In this document: positions 1 to 8,750 of the stretch, one piece after another
Numbering within the stretch: position 1 is the first letter of the stretch
Layout: every line of letters starts with the position of its first letter
Origin: Rapana venosa
Taxonomy: Eukaryota > Mollusca > Gastropoda > Neogastropoda > Muricidae
Length of the DNA stretch: 64,000 bases
Reading direction: 5' to 3'
Assembly (NCBI GenBank): GCA_028751875.1
Contig: CM054145.1
Coordinates: forward strand, 1,656,924-1,720,923
Position numbers and translations under genes: made by a program
The notes under the pieces: generated by a model
The model's database searches: none
The model's input: the letters and a program-made list of their open reading frames with translations, nothing else
What the model was told of the DNA's origin: nothing

Positions 1-570
1 GCTGTGTATATAACCCTTAGGTTAGACAGCACCATTTCTGTTGATATTTCTGATCGGCTAAAGGCTTTAACTCTGACCAGTCGCCATTTCTGTTTTAGTA
101 CCATTGCACTTCCAATTAAAAAACGAGATGGTGAGCAGTAAGGTGTTTCTAGTAGGGCAGAGATGTGATTCTCAAAATAATGTGAAAAAGAGAACAAAAT
201 TGAAAGATTTTAGAGACCTTTCCAACACAAGCTGCAAGTATTCTTGCAACAGGTGGCACACCCTTTCGCTACATGCTGTGTCTGTGTGCACAGAAGTCTG
301 CCTAAAAAAACTACTTGTAAAATCATTGTTACTTATAAAGCTTGATTTACTGAAAAGACAAAAAACAATACTTAATAATGTAAGAAAGTGTTTCAGAATT
401 TTGCCTTCTCTAAGAAAAGTTATTTTTTTTAAATGTAAAAATTAGGTGTCCTCGGGGCATGATACCCTGTTCAACTTGGTCTGAACTATAATACAAAACA
501 ACAACAACAACATTTTATTAAAGTGTGACTCAGGAGTATTATCAATATGATAGTGTGTGTCAGAGTGTCT
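1..570. other. intergenic or intron sequence, nothing recognised
   Basis: AT-rich sequence upstream of the first recognisable TMTC3 exon. An open frame at 104-445 has no recognisable family, low-complexity composition and no supporting splice signals, so I do not call it a gene. Since TMTC3 exons upstream of 1108 must exist, this is probably intron. Confidence 0.5.
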
Positions 571-574
571 TCAG

Positions 575-985
575 TATAACAGGTGGATCAGTGGTCTAGA
601 GGTAATGCGCCTGTCTAGAAAGCAAAAAGTCCGGGTCGGAAGTGTGCGGCGGTTTGAATCCCGTTTGGACCCCATCCATTAGACCATGAGTGGTGGTCTG
701 GGCGCTAGTCTTTTGGATGAGACAATAAACCCAGGTCCCATGTGTTACACATAATTATTTAGCGCACGTAAACCCACGGCAACAAGAGAGTTGTCCCTGG
801 CAAAATTCTGTAGAAAAAAGCCACTCTGATAAGGAAACAAATACAGTTGCAGACAGAAAAAGAAAAAAAAAAAAGGGTGGCGCTGCTCTTGTGGTGACAC
901 GCTCTCCCCGGGAAGAGCAGCTCGAATTTCACGCAGAGAAATCTGCCGTGACTTAAAGTGGTATAAATAAAAAATAAATAAATAA
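575..985 (+). mobile_element. SINE-B, tRNA-derived, near full length
   Basis: The head at about 588-660 resembles a tRNA: an A-box-like stretch (GGTCTAGAGGTAATGCG) and a B-box-like GTTTGAATCCC. The body contains TTTAGCGCACGTAAACCCA and GTTGTCCCTGGCAAAATTC. It ends in an A-rich, ATAAA-repeat tail near 965-985. The same body recurs on the minus strand at 9030-9270 and 23040-23245, and, corrupted, at 47040-47440. The pol III promoter-like boxes, repetition and A-rich tail identify a SINE; the family name is only a local label. Confidence 0.8.
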
Positions 986-1107
986 ATAACAGTGTGAGTC
1001 AGAGAGTGTCATCAACAGTACATCTAAGTGAGCACTGCATGTCTGTCTCTCTCCCTCTCTCTCTCTGTCTCTGTCTCTCTCTGTGTCTCTGTCTGTGTGA
1101 TGTTCAG

Positions 1108-1232
1108 TGTACAGCCAGACGACATTGGCGCTCACATCAACGTGGGTCGAACCTACGTCAACCTGAACCTGTCAGCCCCTGCAGAGAAAGCGTACCACCG
1201 CGCCATCAACCTCTTTCCTCCGGTCATTAAAG
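1108..1232 (+). CDS. TMTC3: TMTC3 internal exon 1 of window (TPR region)
   Basis: TMTC3 is an ER membrane protein O-mannosyltransferase that modifies cadherin-type domains; its C-terminal half is a TPR array. This exon encodes the conserved block with [14 protein letters not shown] near its start, closely matching the animal TMTC3 TPR region. The acceptor is TGTTCAG at 1101-1107 and the donor is GTAGGG at 1233. The first base completes a codon begun upstream and the last base (G) starts the glycine codon finished by the exon at 5755, so the phase matches. Earlier exons encoding the transmembrane half lie left of the window. A long GT microsatellite starts a few bases after the donor. Family assignment comes from conserved residues across eight exons; a close TMTC paralogue is possible but less likely. 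Confidence 0.9.
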
Positions 1233-1237
1233 GTAGG

Positions 1238-1280
1238 GGGGTGTGTGGGTGTGTGTGTGTGTGTGTGTGTTGTGTGTGTG

Positions 1281-1315
<35 letters not shown>

Positions 1316-1316
1316 G

Positions 1317-1364
<48 letters not shown>

Positions 1365-1396
1365 TTGTGTGTGTGTTGTGTGTGTGTTTGTGTTTG
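1238..1396 (+). repeat. (GT)n microsatellite directly after the TMTC3 exon donor
   Basis: Nearly pure GT repeat with sporadic GG, TT and C interruptions, beginning about 5 bases after the donor of the exon ending at 1232. Open frames made only of Cys/Val (or His/Thr on the other strand) are repeat artefacts. Confidence 0.95.
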
Positions 1397-1699
1397 ATTT
1401 CATTTTACGTCTCTTCACAAAATGGGATATTAGACACATTAAGAAGAAAAAAAAAGAAAGAAAGTGTAGGGGAGGAATTCTGGGTGTGGGGTAGGGGATT
1501 AATGTATTAATTAATTATATCTACATAGAACTGTAAGAAAATGTAAATACAAATAATTCTTAGTACAGAATGATAAGAATCCATATTTCTAACAGAATCT
1601 TAACGAATGAAGAATAAAACTATTTGTAACCGTAACTGAGAGAAAATCTAAACCACAGAAGGATAATGTCTTTAAAGTCCATAATAATCATAACAATGA

Positions 1700-2400
1700 A
1701 CCAACTGGACTATGCAATAATGATTTGAAAAAATTATACTTCAGTAAAAGATTACTGAATACAGCTGATGATGATGCTGAGGTAGGAACAGGTATGTAAC
1801 TTTTCAGCATACTGCATATCAATCAATATATGATCTAAAGTTATACTATGGCCACATATGCATGAAACATGTTTAACATATTTTGTCTTAAAACAGTTCA
1901 ATTCCCATCTACAAGCCAGAGAAACAATTTGTTTTACATGATAAAAATCGGTTTCATATATTTTTACAAAATGCTCAAATTCTACCATCTCATCTTATAC
2001 ATTTAGACAACCAAGCCATTTTTTTCACACTGGAATAACTTTTGCTGTGCTTTTTGCACGGTTTGATAACATTGATTGGTGTAGTGACAAGTGGAGTTTT
2101 AATTTTGCCACGTCTGTTAATTGTTTGGCCCATTTTTTTGCTCAAAGGTCTTGAAACCTTTTCATTGTGATATACACCACAGTGAGATGGAATCCAACAA
2201 AAAGTTATATCTGTGCCTTTTAAGGTGAGGAGATGAATGAAATGACAAATCTCTATTACAAGTTCAGATTTAACTTTTGTTTGCATAGAGCTGATGGCTT
2301 GAATTACTGATTTTGAATGTCTGATTTTGAATTTCTGATTTTCAATAGTGTGTGTGTGTGTGGTATGATAGGTAGAAGGGTGGTGGGGGGGGGAGTTGTG
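1700..2400 (-). mobile_element. decayed 3' end of an RNase H-bearing LINE
   Basis: Minus-strand frames contain CWIPSHCGVYHNEK, the conserved end of the LINE-type RNase H domain (normally WIPSHCG followed by GNE.AD..AK), followed downstream by a cysteine/histidine segment with CICGHSITLDHIL, typical of the C-terminal zinc knuckle of such LINEs. The two pieces sit in separate frames at about 1990-2430 and 1752-1988, showing frameshift decay. 5' truncated. Related in type to the LINE at 13600-21047 but clearly diverged from it. Confidence 0.65.
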
Positions 2401-2419
2401 GTGTTCTTCACCTGTAGTG

Positions 2420-2735
2420 ATATTAGACAAAAGGTGTGCATGGGTGGGTGGATGAGAGAGTTTGGGTAGGTGTGAGGTGGGTGGATGAGAGAGTTTGGGT
2501 AGGTGTGAGGTGGGTGGATGAGAGAGTTTGGGTAGGTGTGAGGTGGGTGGATGAGAGAGTTTGGGTAGGTGTGAGGTGGGTGGTTAAGAGTTTGGGTAGC
2601 TGTGAGGTGGGTGGTTAAGAGTTTGGGTAGGTGTGAGGTGGGTGGTTGAGAGAGTTTGGGTAGGTGTGAGGTGGGTGGTTGAGAGAGTTTGGGTAGCTGT
2701 GAGGTGGGTGGTTGAGAGAGTTTGGGTAGGTGTGA
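2420..2735 (+). repeat. 33-bp minisatellite (GGTGGGTGGATGAGAGAGTT type)
   Basis: Tandem units of about 33 bp reading GTGGATGAGAGAGTTTGGGT and AGGTGTGAGGTG, with shorter 28-29 bp variants from about 2580. About ten copies. Since 33 is divisible by three, it yields an artefactual 11-residue repeat frame. More degenerate GTGGGTAGCTGTG-type copies continue at 2860-3115. Confidence 0.9.
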
Positions 2736-2737
2736 GG

Positions 2738-2862
2738 TTAGTTTATTTATTACTTTATTATTTTTATTCTGAGGATAAAGGAATACGCACTTGTGTGCTG
2801 TTTTACATCCAGTCCCAGTGTGTATGCAGTTTTGTCAATTTTATCATCAGTTTCCTGGTAGG
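2738..2862 (-). mobile_element. SINE-A 3' fragment
   Basis: Contains the family hallmarks in reverse orientation: TTTATTCTGAGGATAAAGGA, a variant of GCACTCATGTGC, CATCCAGTCCC and TGTATGCAGTTTTGTCAAT. Only the 3' part of the element is present. Confidence 0.75.
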
Positions 2863-3185
2863 TGGATGAGTAAGTGTGGGTAGCTGTGTGGGTGAGGTGG
2901 GTGGATGAGTGCGGGTAGCTGTGAGGTGGGTGGATGAGTGAGGGGGAGTAGTTGTGTGGGTAAGATGGGTGGGTGGTTGAGTGAGTGTGGTTAGCTGTAA
3001 GGCAGGTGAGTGAGTGGGTGTGTGTGAGTGGGGTAGGGGGATGGGTGGGGTAGCTGTGTGGGTGGATGAGTTTGGGTAGCTATGTGGGTGAGTTGGGTGG
3101 ATGAGTGAACAAGTAGATGGTTGGTTGGGGTAAGTTTATGTGGGTGTGTGTACAGTTAGATGGGTGGCTGGATAGTAGGATTTAT
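2860..3185 (+). repeat. degenerate GGTGGGTGGATGAGT repeats
   Basis: Loose tandem reiterations of GTGGGTAGCTGTGTGGGTGA and GGTGGATGAGT, apparently a decayed extension of the neighbouring 33-bp minisatellite, interrupted by the SINE-A fragment. No gene seen. Confidence 0.6.
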
Positions 3186-3352
3186 GTGTTTAGTTATTTA
3201 TTCTTTTATATTCAGGATGATGCAATAAGCACTCATGTGCTTTTTAACATCCAGTCCCTGTGTGTATGCGGTTTTGTAAATTTTGTCATTGGTTCTCACC
3301 GGCAATGACTTGATCATCCAAAAAGCAGAGCAGGTTTTAATACGCACACAAG
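3186..3352 (-). mobile_element. SINE-A 3' fragment
   Basis: Reverse-oriented SINE-A hallmarks: TTTATATTCAGGATGATGCA, AAGCACTCATGTGC, CATCCAGTCCCTGTGTGTAT, then AAAAAGCAGAGCAGGTTTTA. Truncated relative to the copy at 10310-10590. Confidence 0.8.
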
Positions 3353-3764
3353 ATGTTTCGATGAATGCATTGTGTGGATGAGTGAGTGGGTTTTTTGTGG
3401 GTGAGAAGAGTGTGTGGGATGTCAGTGTGGTACAGTGTGGTCACATACATGGAAACTGTGAAGTTGAGAAGAGGAATCAAAGTATGGAGGAGGATGACAG
3501 GGTGATGACCACAGCACTGACCACAGTTGTGAAGAGATAACAAGGTGTACAGGATGACAGTGTGATGACCACAGCACTGACCTCAGTCAGGGGTAGGAAG
3601 GTAATGGAAATAGAACAAGGGGGAATATCTTCACTGCAGAAAAACTGTCACATAGAGGAATTGGAGCCTTTCACAAGAGGAGAGGGGGGGGGGGGGGGGG
3701 GTGAGATATCATCAAAACAGAGAATCTGTGTCACAAAGTGAAGTTGAAGCCATTCTGTGACAAC
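3353..3764 (+). other. intron sequence, no gene seen
   Basis: Includes a short local duplication (GATGACCACAGCACTGACC at about 3511 and 3565) and a G-run at about 3685-3703. No splice-supported coding segment. Confidence 0.5.
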
Positions 3765-4440
3765 AACAGTCTGTTCAACACTGCAGTGCAGTGTGTTGTG
3801 TTCTGTAAACTCTTTCTTCAGACAAGATCAACAGCCTGTTCAACACTGCAGTGTGTTGTGTAAACTCTTCCTTCAGACAAGATCAACAGTCTGTTCAACA
3901 CTGTAGTGCAGTGTGTTGTGTAAACTCTTCTTCAGACAAGATCAACAGTCTGTTCGACACTGCAGTGTGTTGTGTAAACTCTTCCTTCAGACAAGATCAA
4001 CAGTCTGTTCAACACTGCAGTGTGTTGTGTAAACTCTTCCCTCAGACAAGATCAACAGTCTGTTCAACACTGCAGTGTGTTGTGTAAACTCTTCCCTCAG
4101 ACAAGATCAACAGTCTGTTCAACACTGCAGTGTGTTGTGTAAACTCTTCCCTCAGACAAGATCAACAGTCTGTTCAACACTGCAGTGTGTTGTGTAAACT
4201 CTTCCCTCAGACAAGATCAACAGTCTGTTCAACACTGCAGTGTGTTGTGTAAACTCTTCCCTCAGACAAGATCAACAGTCTGTTCAACACTGCAGTGTGT
4301 TGTGTAAACTCTTCCCTCAGACAAGATCAACAGTCTGTTCAACACTGCAGTGTGTTGTGTAAACTCTTCCCTCAGACAAGATCAACAGTCTGTTCAACAC
4401 TGCAGTGTGTTGTGTAAACTCTTCCTTCAGACAAGATCAC
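3765..4440 (+). repeat. 55-bp minisatellite
   Basis: About twelve tandem copies of a unit of about 55 bp: GTGTGTTGTGTAAACTCTTC, then CCTCAGACAAGATCAACAGT, then CTGTTCAACACTGCA. Early copies differ by small indels; those after about 4020 are nearly identical, suggesting recent homogenisation. Each unit carries a pyrimidine tract ending in CTCAG, so each resembles a weak 3' splice site, but the sequence after it does not match any TMTC3 exon. Confidence 0.95.
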
Positions 4441-4529
4441 TAGCTTCACTCTGCTTAGAGGCAACCTGCCATCTTCAGTGGACTGATGGGGGAATAATTC
4501 AGCAGTGGCTGGCAGGAATGTGGTGAAGA

Positions 4530-4650
4530 TCAAGATCTGACAAAGCGAGGCGTGGCTGAGGCGGAGAGGTGGAGATGAGCGGGGTGGGAGGGGAAGGACA
4601 GGAGCGTCACAGAAGATGGGGCAGCAACCAGAAAAAAGAAAATATGAACA
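4530..4650 (+). mobile_element. 3' end fragment of the 892-bp tRNA-headed element (SINE-D family)
   Basis: The stretch GGCTGAGGCGGAGAGGTGGA, GATGAGCGGGGTGGGA, GTCACAGAAGATGGGGCAGC followed by A-rich sequence aligns well with 18950-19060, the 3' end of the element inserted at 18194-19085. It is therefore a 5'-truncated copy of the same repeat. Confidence 0.7.
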
Positions 4651-4739
4651 TGAAAGACAAAAATTACATTCATGTCTCCAGTGATTTTTAGAAGTTATAT
4701 ACAACTCCAACACAGCAAAAGAATAACTATTTTGAAAAA

Positions 4740-5160
4740 GATAGTGGGGGGGGGGGGGTAGCCTAATGGTTTGAGTGTTGTGCTTGTAATCTAATGGCCT
4801 AGGATCGATTCACCACAGAGGCTCCTGTTTTAGGAATTCTACAACATCAGTACTGACTCCACTCCCCTTTAAGTCCTTTGGATGAGACTAAAACTGAGGC
4901 CCCTGTGTGCAAAAACATGCAGAACATCTTGCACACATGTTAAAAACCCATTCCGTCTTTCAGAAGAGTAGGCCATTTTGTACCTGTAGGGACGTATGAC
5001 AAAATCTGTGTAAACTGCGTGCACACAGGTGTGGTGTTTAGACACATCCCTGAAGTCAGAATGCGGCTACCTATATGATGGGAAAAACAGTCGCATACAC
5101 AAAAATCTCTCCATGGTGAACCTCGGAGCTCTAGCCAAGGAACACACACACAACCCCCCA
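4740..5160 (+). mobile_element. SINE-A relative with alternative 3' end
   Basis: A tRNA-like head after a G-run (GTAGCCTAATGGTTTGAGTG, then GGATCGATTC as a B-box-like site) leads into the SINE-A body: GTCCTTTGGATGAGACTA, GCAGAACATCTTGCACACAT, AGAAGAGTAGGCCATTTTGT. Instead of the usual ending it continues with GTGTTTAGACACATCCCTGA and GCGGCTACCTATATGATGGG. The same alternative ending occurs at 23690-23850 and reversed at 11735-11800. Confidence 0.8.
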
Positions 5161-5204
5161 AATTATAAGATGTTCTGATTTTATCTGTTCCACCAATGAC
5201 TGTG

Positions 5205-5619
5205 TACACAGATTCAACCAGTCCACCGTTGGCCATCGCTCTTTCTCTGTTTCTGGTCCATCGATCTGGAATGACCTCCCTCTCTCCCTTTGCGAAAAGC
5301 CTACTTACAACACTTTTAAATCCAGCCTCAAGACATACCTATTTCAAACCTAAGACCTCCCCCTACAGTTTCATCTCATAATTATCTGTCCTTGCCTTCA
5401 GTGGCCTAAATTCTCATCACCCTGCTGAAGCATATAACCTGTGTGTGTGTGCGTGTGCGTGCGCGCGCGCGTGTGTTTGTGTGTATTTGAACTTTTTAAA
5501 CTATTAATCATTGTTGGTTGCATGTGTAGGAGTGGAATGGATGCAAGCGCTTTGATTTGTTGTTTTTTTACAAGATATAGCGCTATATAAATTCCATTTA
5601 TTATTATTATTATTATTAC
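5205..5619 (+). mobile_element. CR1/L2-like LINE, 5'-truncated 3' end
   Basis: Encodes the C-terminal motif of the family (FSVSGPSIWNDLPLSL, KSSLKTYLF) and ends in the family 3' UTR: GCAAGCGCTTTGATTTGTTG, GATATAGCGCTATATAAATT, then (TTA)n. The longer copy at 16646-19490 has the same end. It stops immediately upstream of the GT tract that abuts the exon at 5755. Confidence 0.85.
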
Positions 5620-5750
5620 ACATGTCTGCCTCTGTGTGTGGTGTGTGTGTCTGTGTGTGTGTGTATGTGTGTGTGTCTGTGTGTGTGTGTGTGTCTGCCT
5701 GTGTGTCTCTGTGTGTGTGTGGTGTGTGTGTGTGTGTGTGTGTGTGTGTG
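5620..5750 (+). repeat. (GT)n microsatellite forming the 3' end of the intron
   Basis: GT/CT-interrupted repeat running to within 4 bases of the exon at 5755. The usual polypyrimidine tract is replaced by a TG-rich stretch ending GTGTGTGTGGCAG. Confidence 0.95.
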
Positions 5751-5754
5751 GCAG

Positions 5755-5858
5755 GCAGGAGCTACACAGCGCGTGTGGCCCCCAACCACCTGAACGCTTA
5801 CCTCAACCTGGCCAACCTGGTGTCCAAAGACCCCAGCCGCCTGGAGGAAGCCAGATCC
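5755..5858 (+). CDS. TMTC3: TMTC3 internal exon 2 of window
   Basis: Encodes the TMTC3 segment with [16 protein letters not shown] and SRLEEA, matching the conserved APNHLN..INLANL block of the TPR region. The acceptor GCAG at 5751-5754 follows directly on a GT microsatellite; the donor is GTGAGT at 5859. The first two bases complete the glycine codon opened by the previous exon and the exon ends in phase 0. The upstream intron ends without a clear polypyrimidine tract, so recognition may depend on exonic enhancers or UG-binding proteins; that is inference. Confidence 0.92.
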
Positions 5859-5892
5859 GTGAGTGATGTGACCTCCGTTCACTGGTGCTGGT

Positions 5893-6140
5893 GGTCAAGG
5901 TGGCCCTTAACCTATGTGGTCGTAGGGGAGCGAGGCGTCAGAGACCTCATTTCTCTAGGGGCCAGCATATTGAAGGTAGCGCCCATCTCCTCTCCCTCGC
6001 TGCTTTACCTTCCCTGACCCTAAATAGGGCAGGTACCCATTTACAGCTGGGTGAACTGGGGGACTGTACTGAAGCGAAATGGTCCCCCATCCTCTTGGTA
6101 GCCAGGCTGGATGGTGCTGGACAGTGGCTGGGGGAAGCCA
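5893..6140 (+). mobile_element. Repeat E, unclassified dispersed repeat
   Basis: Contains TAACCTATGTGGTCGTAGGG, GAGACCTCATTTCTCTAGGG, GACCCTAAATAGGGCAGGTA and AGCTGGGTGAACTGGGGGAC. Related copies are seen reversed at 13390-13480, reversed at 42640-42830 and forward at 50350-50560. No obvious tRNA head; possibly part of a SINE or a non-autonomous LINE. Confidence 0.6.
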
Positions 6141-6454
6141 GTGCTGTCCTGTGTTCACAGTGCACAGTGATGACGATGATGCTTGCTTCCTTGCCGCGGT
6201 CAGCAGAGGGCAGGGGAACGTTCAGAGAGCAGCTCTAGCTTACAGCGGCACAGGAGAGAGGATTTGATTAGCCTGGGAACACCCAACCCGCCCCCTCCAT
6301 CCCCCTCCCATTTGGGCATGCAGGATTTCATGAAACAGTTATCACTTTAGCATATATAATTGGCATTAACAAACACATTTTCAACTCTAGGTGTGACAAA
6401 TATCAATGTAATCGGCATTTTAAACAATTTCGTGCCACTTTACTCTTTACTCTT

Positions 6455-6750
6455 GATTGGAGGCACCATGGTCGAGTGGTTTAGGCGGTCAACTCGTGAT
6501 CCAGAGGTTGCGGGTTCGATCCCTGCTCGGCTCGGTGCTGTGTCCTTGGGAAAGACACTTTACTCCTATTTTCCTCACTCCACCCAGGTGTACAAATGGG
6601 TACCAGCTCTGCTGGGGAAGTATCTGGCGACAGACTAGCGTCCTGTCACAGGGGTGGTGAAAAACCATCAGTTCGCTTAACGCTACAGAAACCGGGATAA
6701 GCTCCGGCTCTATGGGCCTTCTGGCTCGAAAGAACATACTTTTTTACTCT
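6455..6750 (+). mobile_element. SINE-C, tRNA-derived
   Basis: The head ATGGTCGAGTGGTTTAGGCG, then GCGGGTTCGATCCCTGC, closely resembles a tRNA with A and B boxes. The tail begins GTGTCCTTGGGAAAGACACT, a motif common to many invertebrate tRNA-SINEs, and continues through a CACTCCACCCAGGTG segment. It is SINE rather than a working tRNA gene because no 3' acceptor-stem half follows and a SINE body is attached. Confidence 0.85.
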
Positions 6751-7089
6751 TGATTATAGATTTGTCTGTTTTTGTCTGGAGAGAACAGATGATTACAAAA
6801 TATGAACAGCGATCCTGGGTACAGATATTCCAGGGGTAACACACAAGTTCAGTTAACTGTGGAAACTCCTTTTACAAAGGGAAATGTTCCCTGGTTCAGG
6901 CACACACCTGCACTAACATACAGCTGCACACAGCTGACAACTCCTTGTTGGCTTTGGAATGGTGGTGGTTGTAGGAGGATGTGGACCAAGTGCATAGGGT
7001 CGTGTTCAGAGTCAGGATTTATGCTGCAGGGGTTTGTCCAAGAACCACCAAGGTTTATTCACTGTCCCCAGTCTTTTGTCCCCAAGGAT
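6751..7089 (+). other. intron sequence, nothing recognised
   Basis: Ordinary non-repetitive intron between SINE-C and SINE-A. No exon-like segment with matching TMTC3 homology. Confidence 0.5.
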
Positions 7090-7345
7090 TTCTTTTTTAA
7101 AAATTCTTTTATTTCAAGGATAAAGGAACACTCATGGTTTTTTTTCCATACAGTCCCTGTGTGTATGCAGTTTTGTAAATTCTGTGTGTATGCAGTTTTG
7201 TAAATTTTGTCATCCATTCCCACCAGCACACAATGGCCTATTCTTCCGAAAAGCAGAACAGGTTTTAACGTGTGCGCAAGATGTTCTGCGTGTGTTCGCA
7301 CACGGGACCTCAGTTTATAGTCTCATCCAAAGGACTTCAGGCATA
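7090..7345 (-). mobile_element. SINE-A, reverse orientation, 3' two thirds
   Basis: Reverse SINE-A sequence: CATACAGTCCCTGTGTGTAT, a duplicated ATGCAGTTTTGTAAATT block, AATGGCCTATTCTTCCGAAA, GCGCAAGATGTTCTGCGTG, CACACGGGACCTCAGTTTAT and AGTCTCATCCAAAGGACTTC. It lacks the tRNA head. Its 5' end lies about 70 bp upstream of the exon at 7413. Confidence 0.85.
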
Positions 7346-7412
7346 GAGTGATGTTTGTTGTATAAGTGTGATGGTGTTGGTGTTGGTGATGGTGTTGTTG
7401 TTGTTGTTGCAG

Positions 7413-7495
7413 TTGCTGCAGCAGGCCATCACGATGAGAACAGACTTCATCGAGGCCTACATCAACCTGGGAGACATTTATGTCAAACTGGACAG
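7413..7495 (+). CDS. TMTC3: TMTC3 internal exon 3 of window
   Basis: Encodes AITMRTDFIEAYINLGDIYV and following residues, matching the TMTC3 segment AI.MRPDF..AYI..GE. The acceptor is a TTG repeat ending TTGTTGCAG at 7404-7412; the donor is GTCAGT at 7496. It begins in phase 0 and ends two bases into an arginine codon. Its acceptor and first 26 coding bases are duplicated in inverted orientation at 8290-8424, about 850 bp downstream in the next intron. Confidence 0.92.
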
Positions 7496-7755
7496 GTCAG
7501 TCCCTCACCCCTCCCTCCCTCCATCCCTTCTCTCTTCTTACCTTACTTTTCTTTTCTCACTGTTGTGTGACATTGTGTATATTTCTGTCACGTTGTTCTC
7601 TGTATTTTCTGCTTTACAAATCCACTCATCTATAGATATCTCTTTTAAAAACTGACATCAGATAAAATGTACCGCTGATGTATCTTATTTCTTAACCATA
7701 AGTTGAAAGTGCCAGGTACTTTTTCTCTAGATTTTTTTCTTTTGAAATACAACTT

Positions 7756-7798
<43 letters not shown>

Positions 7799-8199
7799 CA
7801 ACATGTCAACAAGACATACTCAATCACATTTTCTTTTCTGTTCCTTGGCTAGATCTGAGGTTGACTAAACGTGAGAGTTTTGCATAAAGGAGCGGTTTTG
7901 CCGACCATTAAGGCTGCTGCCTTCTGACTTCAGGGACTCTCAACCACGTGATCAAACAGGCTTTCTCAAAGCTGCGATAGTGCCTGGTTGTTGGGAACCT
8001 GTAGAAAAGGAGAGTGAACTGGGTTTGTATGCAGATTATGGAAGAAGTAGTGAGAGTAGTGCTGTGTAGGACAAGGAGGCAGGCAGGACTGGTGATGTCT
8101 TCACTGAACCAGAGTGTAGCAGCAGAAGCTGCCAGACTGTCTCTGGTGACGGTGTCTCAACACGACGACACCTGTCTGCATGTGTTTTTACCACACACA
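7496..8199 (+). other. intron with (TA)n and a short dispersed repeat
   Basis: Contains a pure TA microsatellite at about 7757-7796 and a segment near 7835-7895 (TCTGTTCCTTGGCTAGATCT, GTGAGAGTTTT) that recurs at 11605-11665 and 41138-41190, hence a fragment of an unclassified dispersed repeat. No coding exon seen. Confidence 0.6.
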
Positions 8200-8289
8200 A
8201 AATGTTGTCACCTGTTCCTCCTAGCACGAAATAGCCTGATCTCCCAGAAAGCAGAACAGGTTTTCTAACTTGTACACAAGATGTTCTGC
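8200..8289 (-). mobile_element. SINE-A 3' part, split by an inverted duplication
   Basis: Reverse SINE-A sequence from ATGTTGTCACCTGTTCCTCC through AAAGCAGAACAGGTTTT to AAGATGTTCTGC. The remainder of the same reverse-oriented copy resumes at 8425, after the inverted exon 3 duplication. Confidence 0.75.
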
Positions 8290-8424
8290 CTCATCGTGAT
8301 GGCCTGCTGCAGCAACTGCAACAACAACAACAACGTCATCACATTTATACAACAGATATCACTCTGTGCCTGAAGTCCTTCGGATCAGACTATAAACCGA
8401 GGTCCCGTGTGCAAACACACGCAG
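8290..8424 (-). repeat. inverted copy of exon 3 start, its splice acceptor and upstream intron
   Basis: The reverse complement reads through part of SINE-A, AGAGTGATATCTGTTGTATA, a TTG repeat ending TTGTTGCAG, then the first 26 bases of the exon at 7413 with no mismatch, and stops at the bases matching 7438. It corresponds to about 7279-7438 with one length change in the TTG/GTGATG tract. Together with the SINE-A sequence after it, it creates a near-palindromic pair of about 38-bp arms at 8375-8412 and 8432-8470. Confidence 0.9.
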
Positions 8425-8612
8425 AACATCTCGCACACGGGACCTCAGTTTATAGTCTCATCTGAAGGACATTTGGAGAAATGGAGTCAGAACTGATGTT
8501 AGCTCCAGGGTAAAGTTCCCTAAAACAGTGGCCTCCTGGTGGCTCGATCCTGAGCCGTCAGCTGGTGAGTGCAGCGCGCTAACCACTAGGCCGCCCTGTC
8601 CCCCTTTACCAC
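8425..8612 (-). mobile_element. SINE-A 5' part with tRNA-like head
   Basis: Reverse complement has GGCGGCCTAGTGGTTAGCGC (A-box region), GGCTCAGGATCGAGCCACC (B-box region), then GGCCACTGTTTTAGGGAACT and GTCCTTCAGATGAGACTATA. This is the best preserved SINE-A head in the window and shows the family is tRNA-derived. Confidence 0.85.
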
Positions 8613-8677
8613 ACACGCTGTGTGCGAGTCGCTGACTGAAGGAAAGAAGGCGATACTGAATCCTTGTGTTGTTGCAG

Positions 8678-8750
8678 GATTGTGGATGCTCAGAGGACGT
8701 ATGAAGAAGCAATACGTATCGAGCCCAAGAACGCGGATCTACATTTCAAT
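8678..8750 (+). CDS. TMTC3: TMTC3 internal exon 4 of window
   Basis: Short exon encoding IVDAQRTYEEAIRIEPKNAD and LHFN, matching the TMTC3 TPR segment A.EAY..AL.LD.NNADL.YN. The acceptor is TTGTTGCAG ending at 8677; the donor is GTGAGT at 8751. The first base completes the arginine codon left open at 7495 and the exon ends in phase 0. It lies about 65 bp downstream of the SINE-A head. Confidence 0.92.

Noticed and set aside
104..445. 113-codon open frame at the window start
   Set aside because: No recognised family, low-complexity composition, no splice or promoter evidence; compatible with chance in AT-rich DNA.
1028..1510. Plus open frame including the first TMTC3 exon and a GT repeat
   Set aside because: Only 1108-1232 is homologous and bounded by splice sites; the rest translates CT and GT microsatellites.
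6457..6535. Functional tRNA gene
   Set aside because: A and B boxes are present, but the 3' half is replaced by a SINE body with an interspersed-repeat tail.
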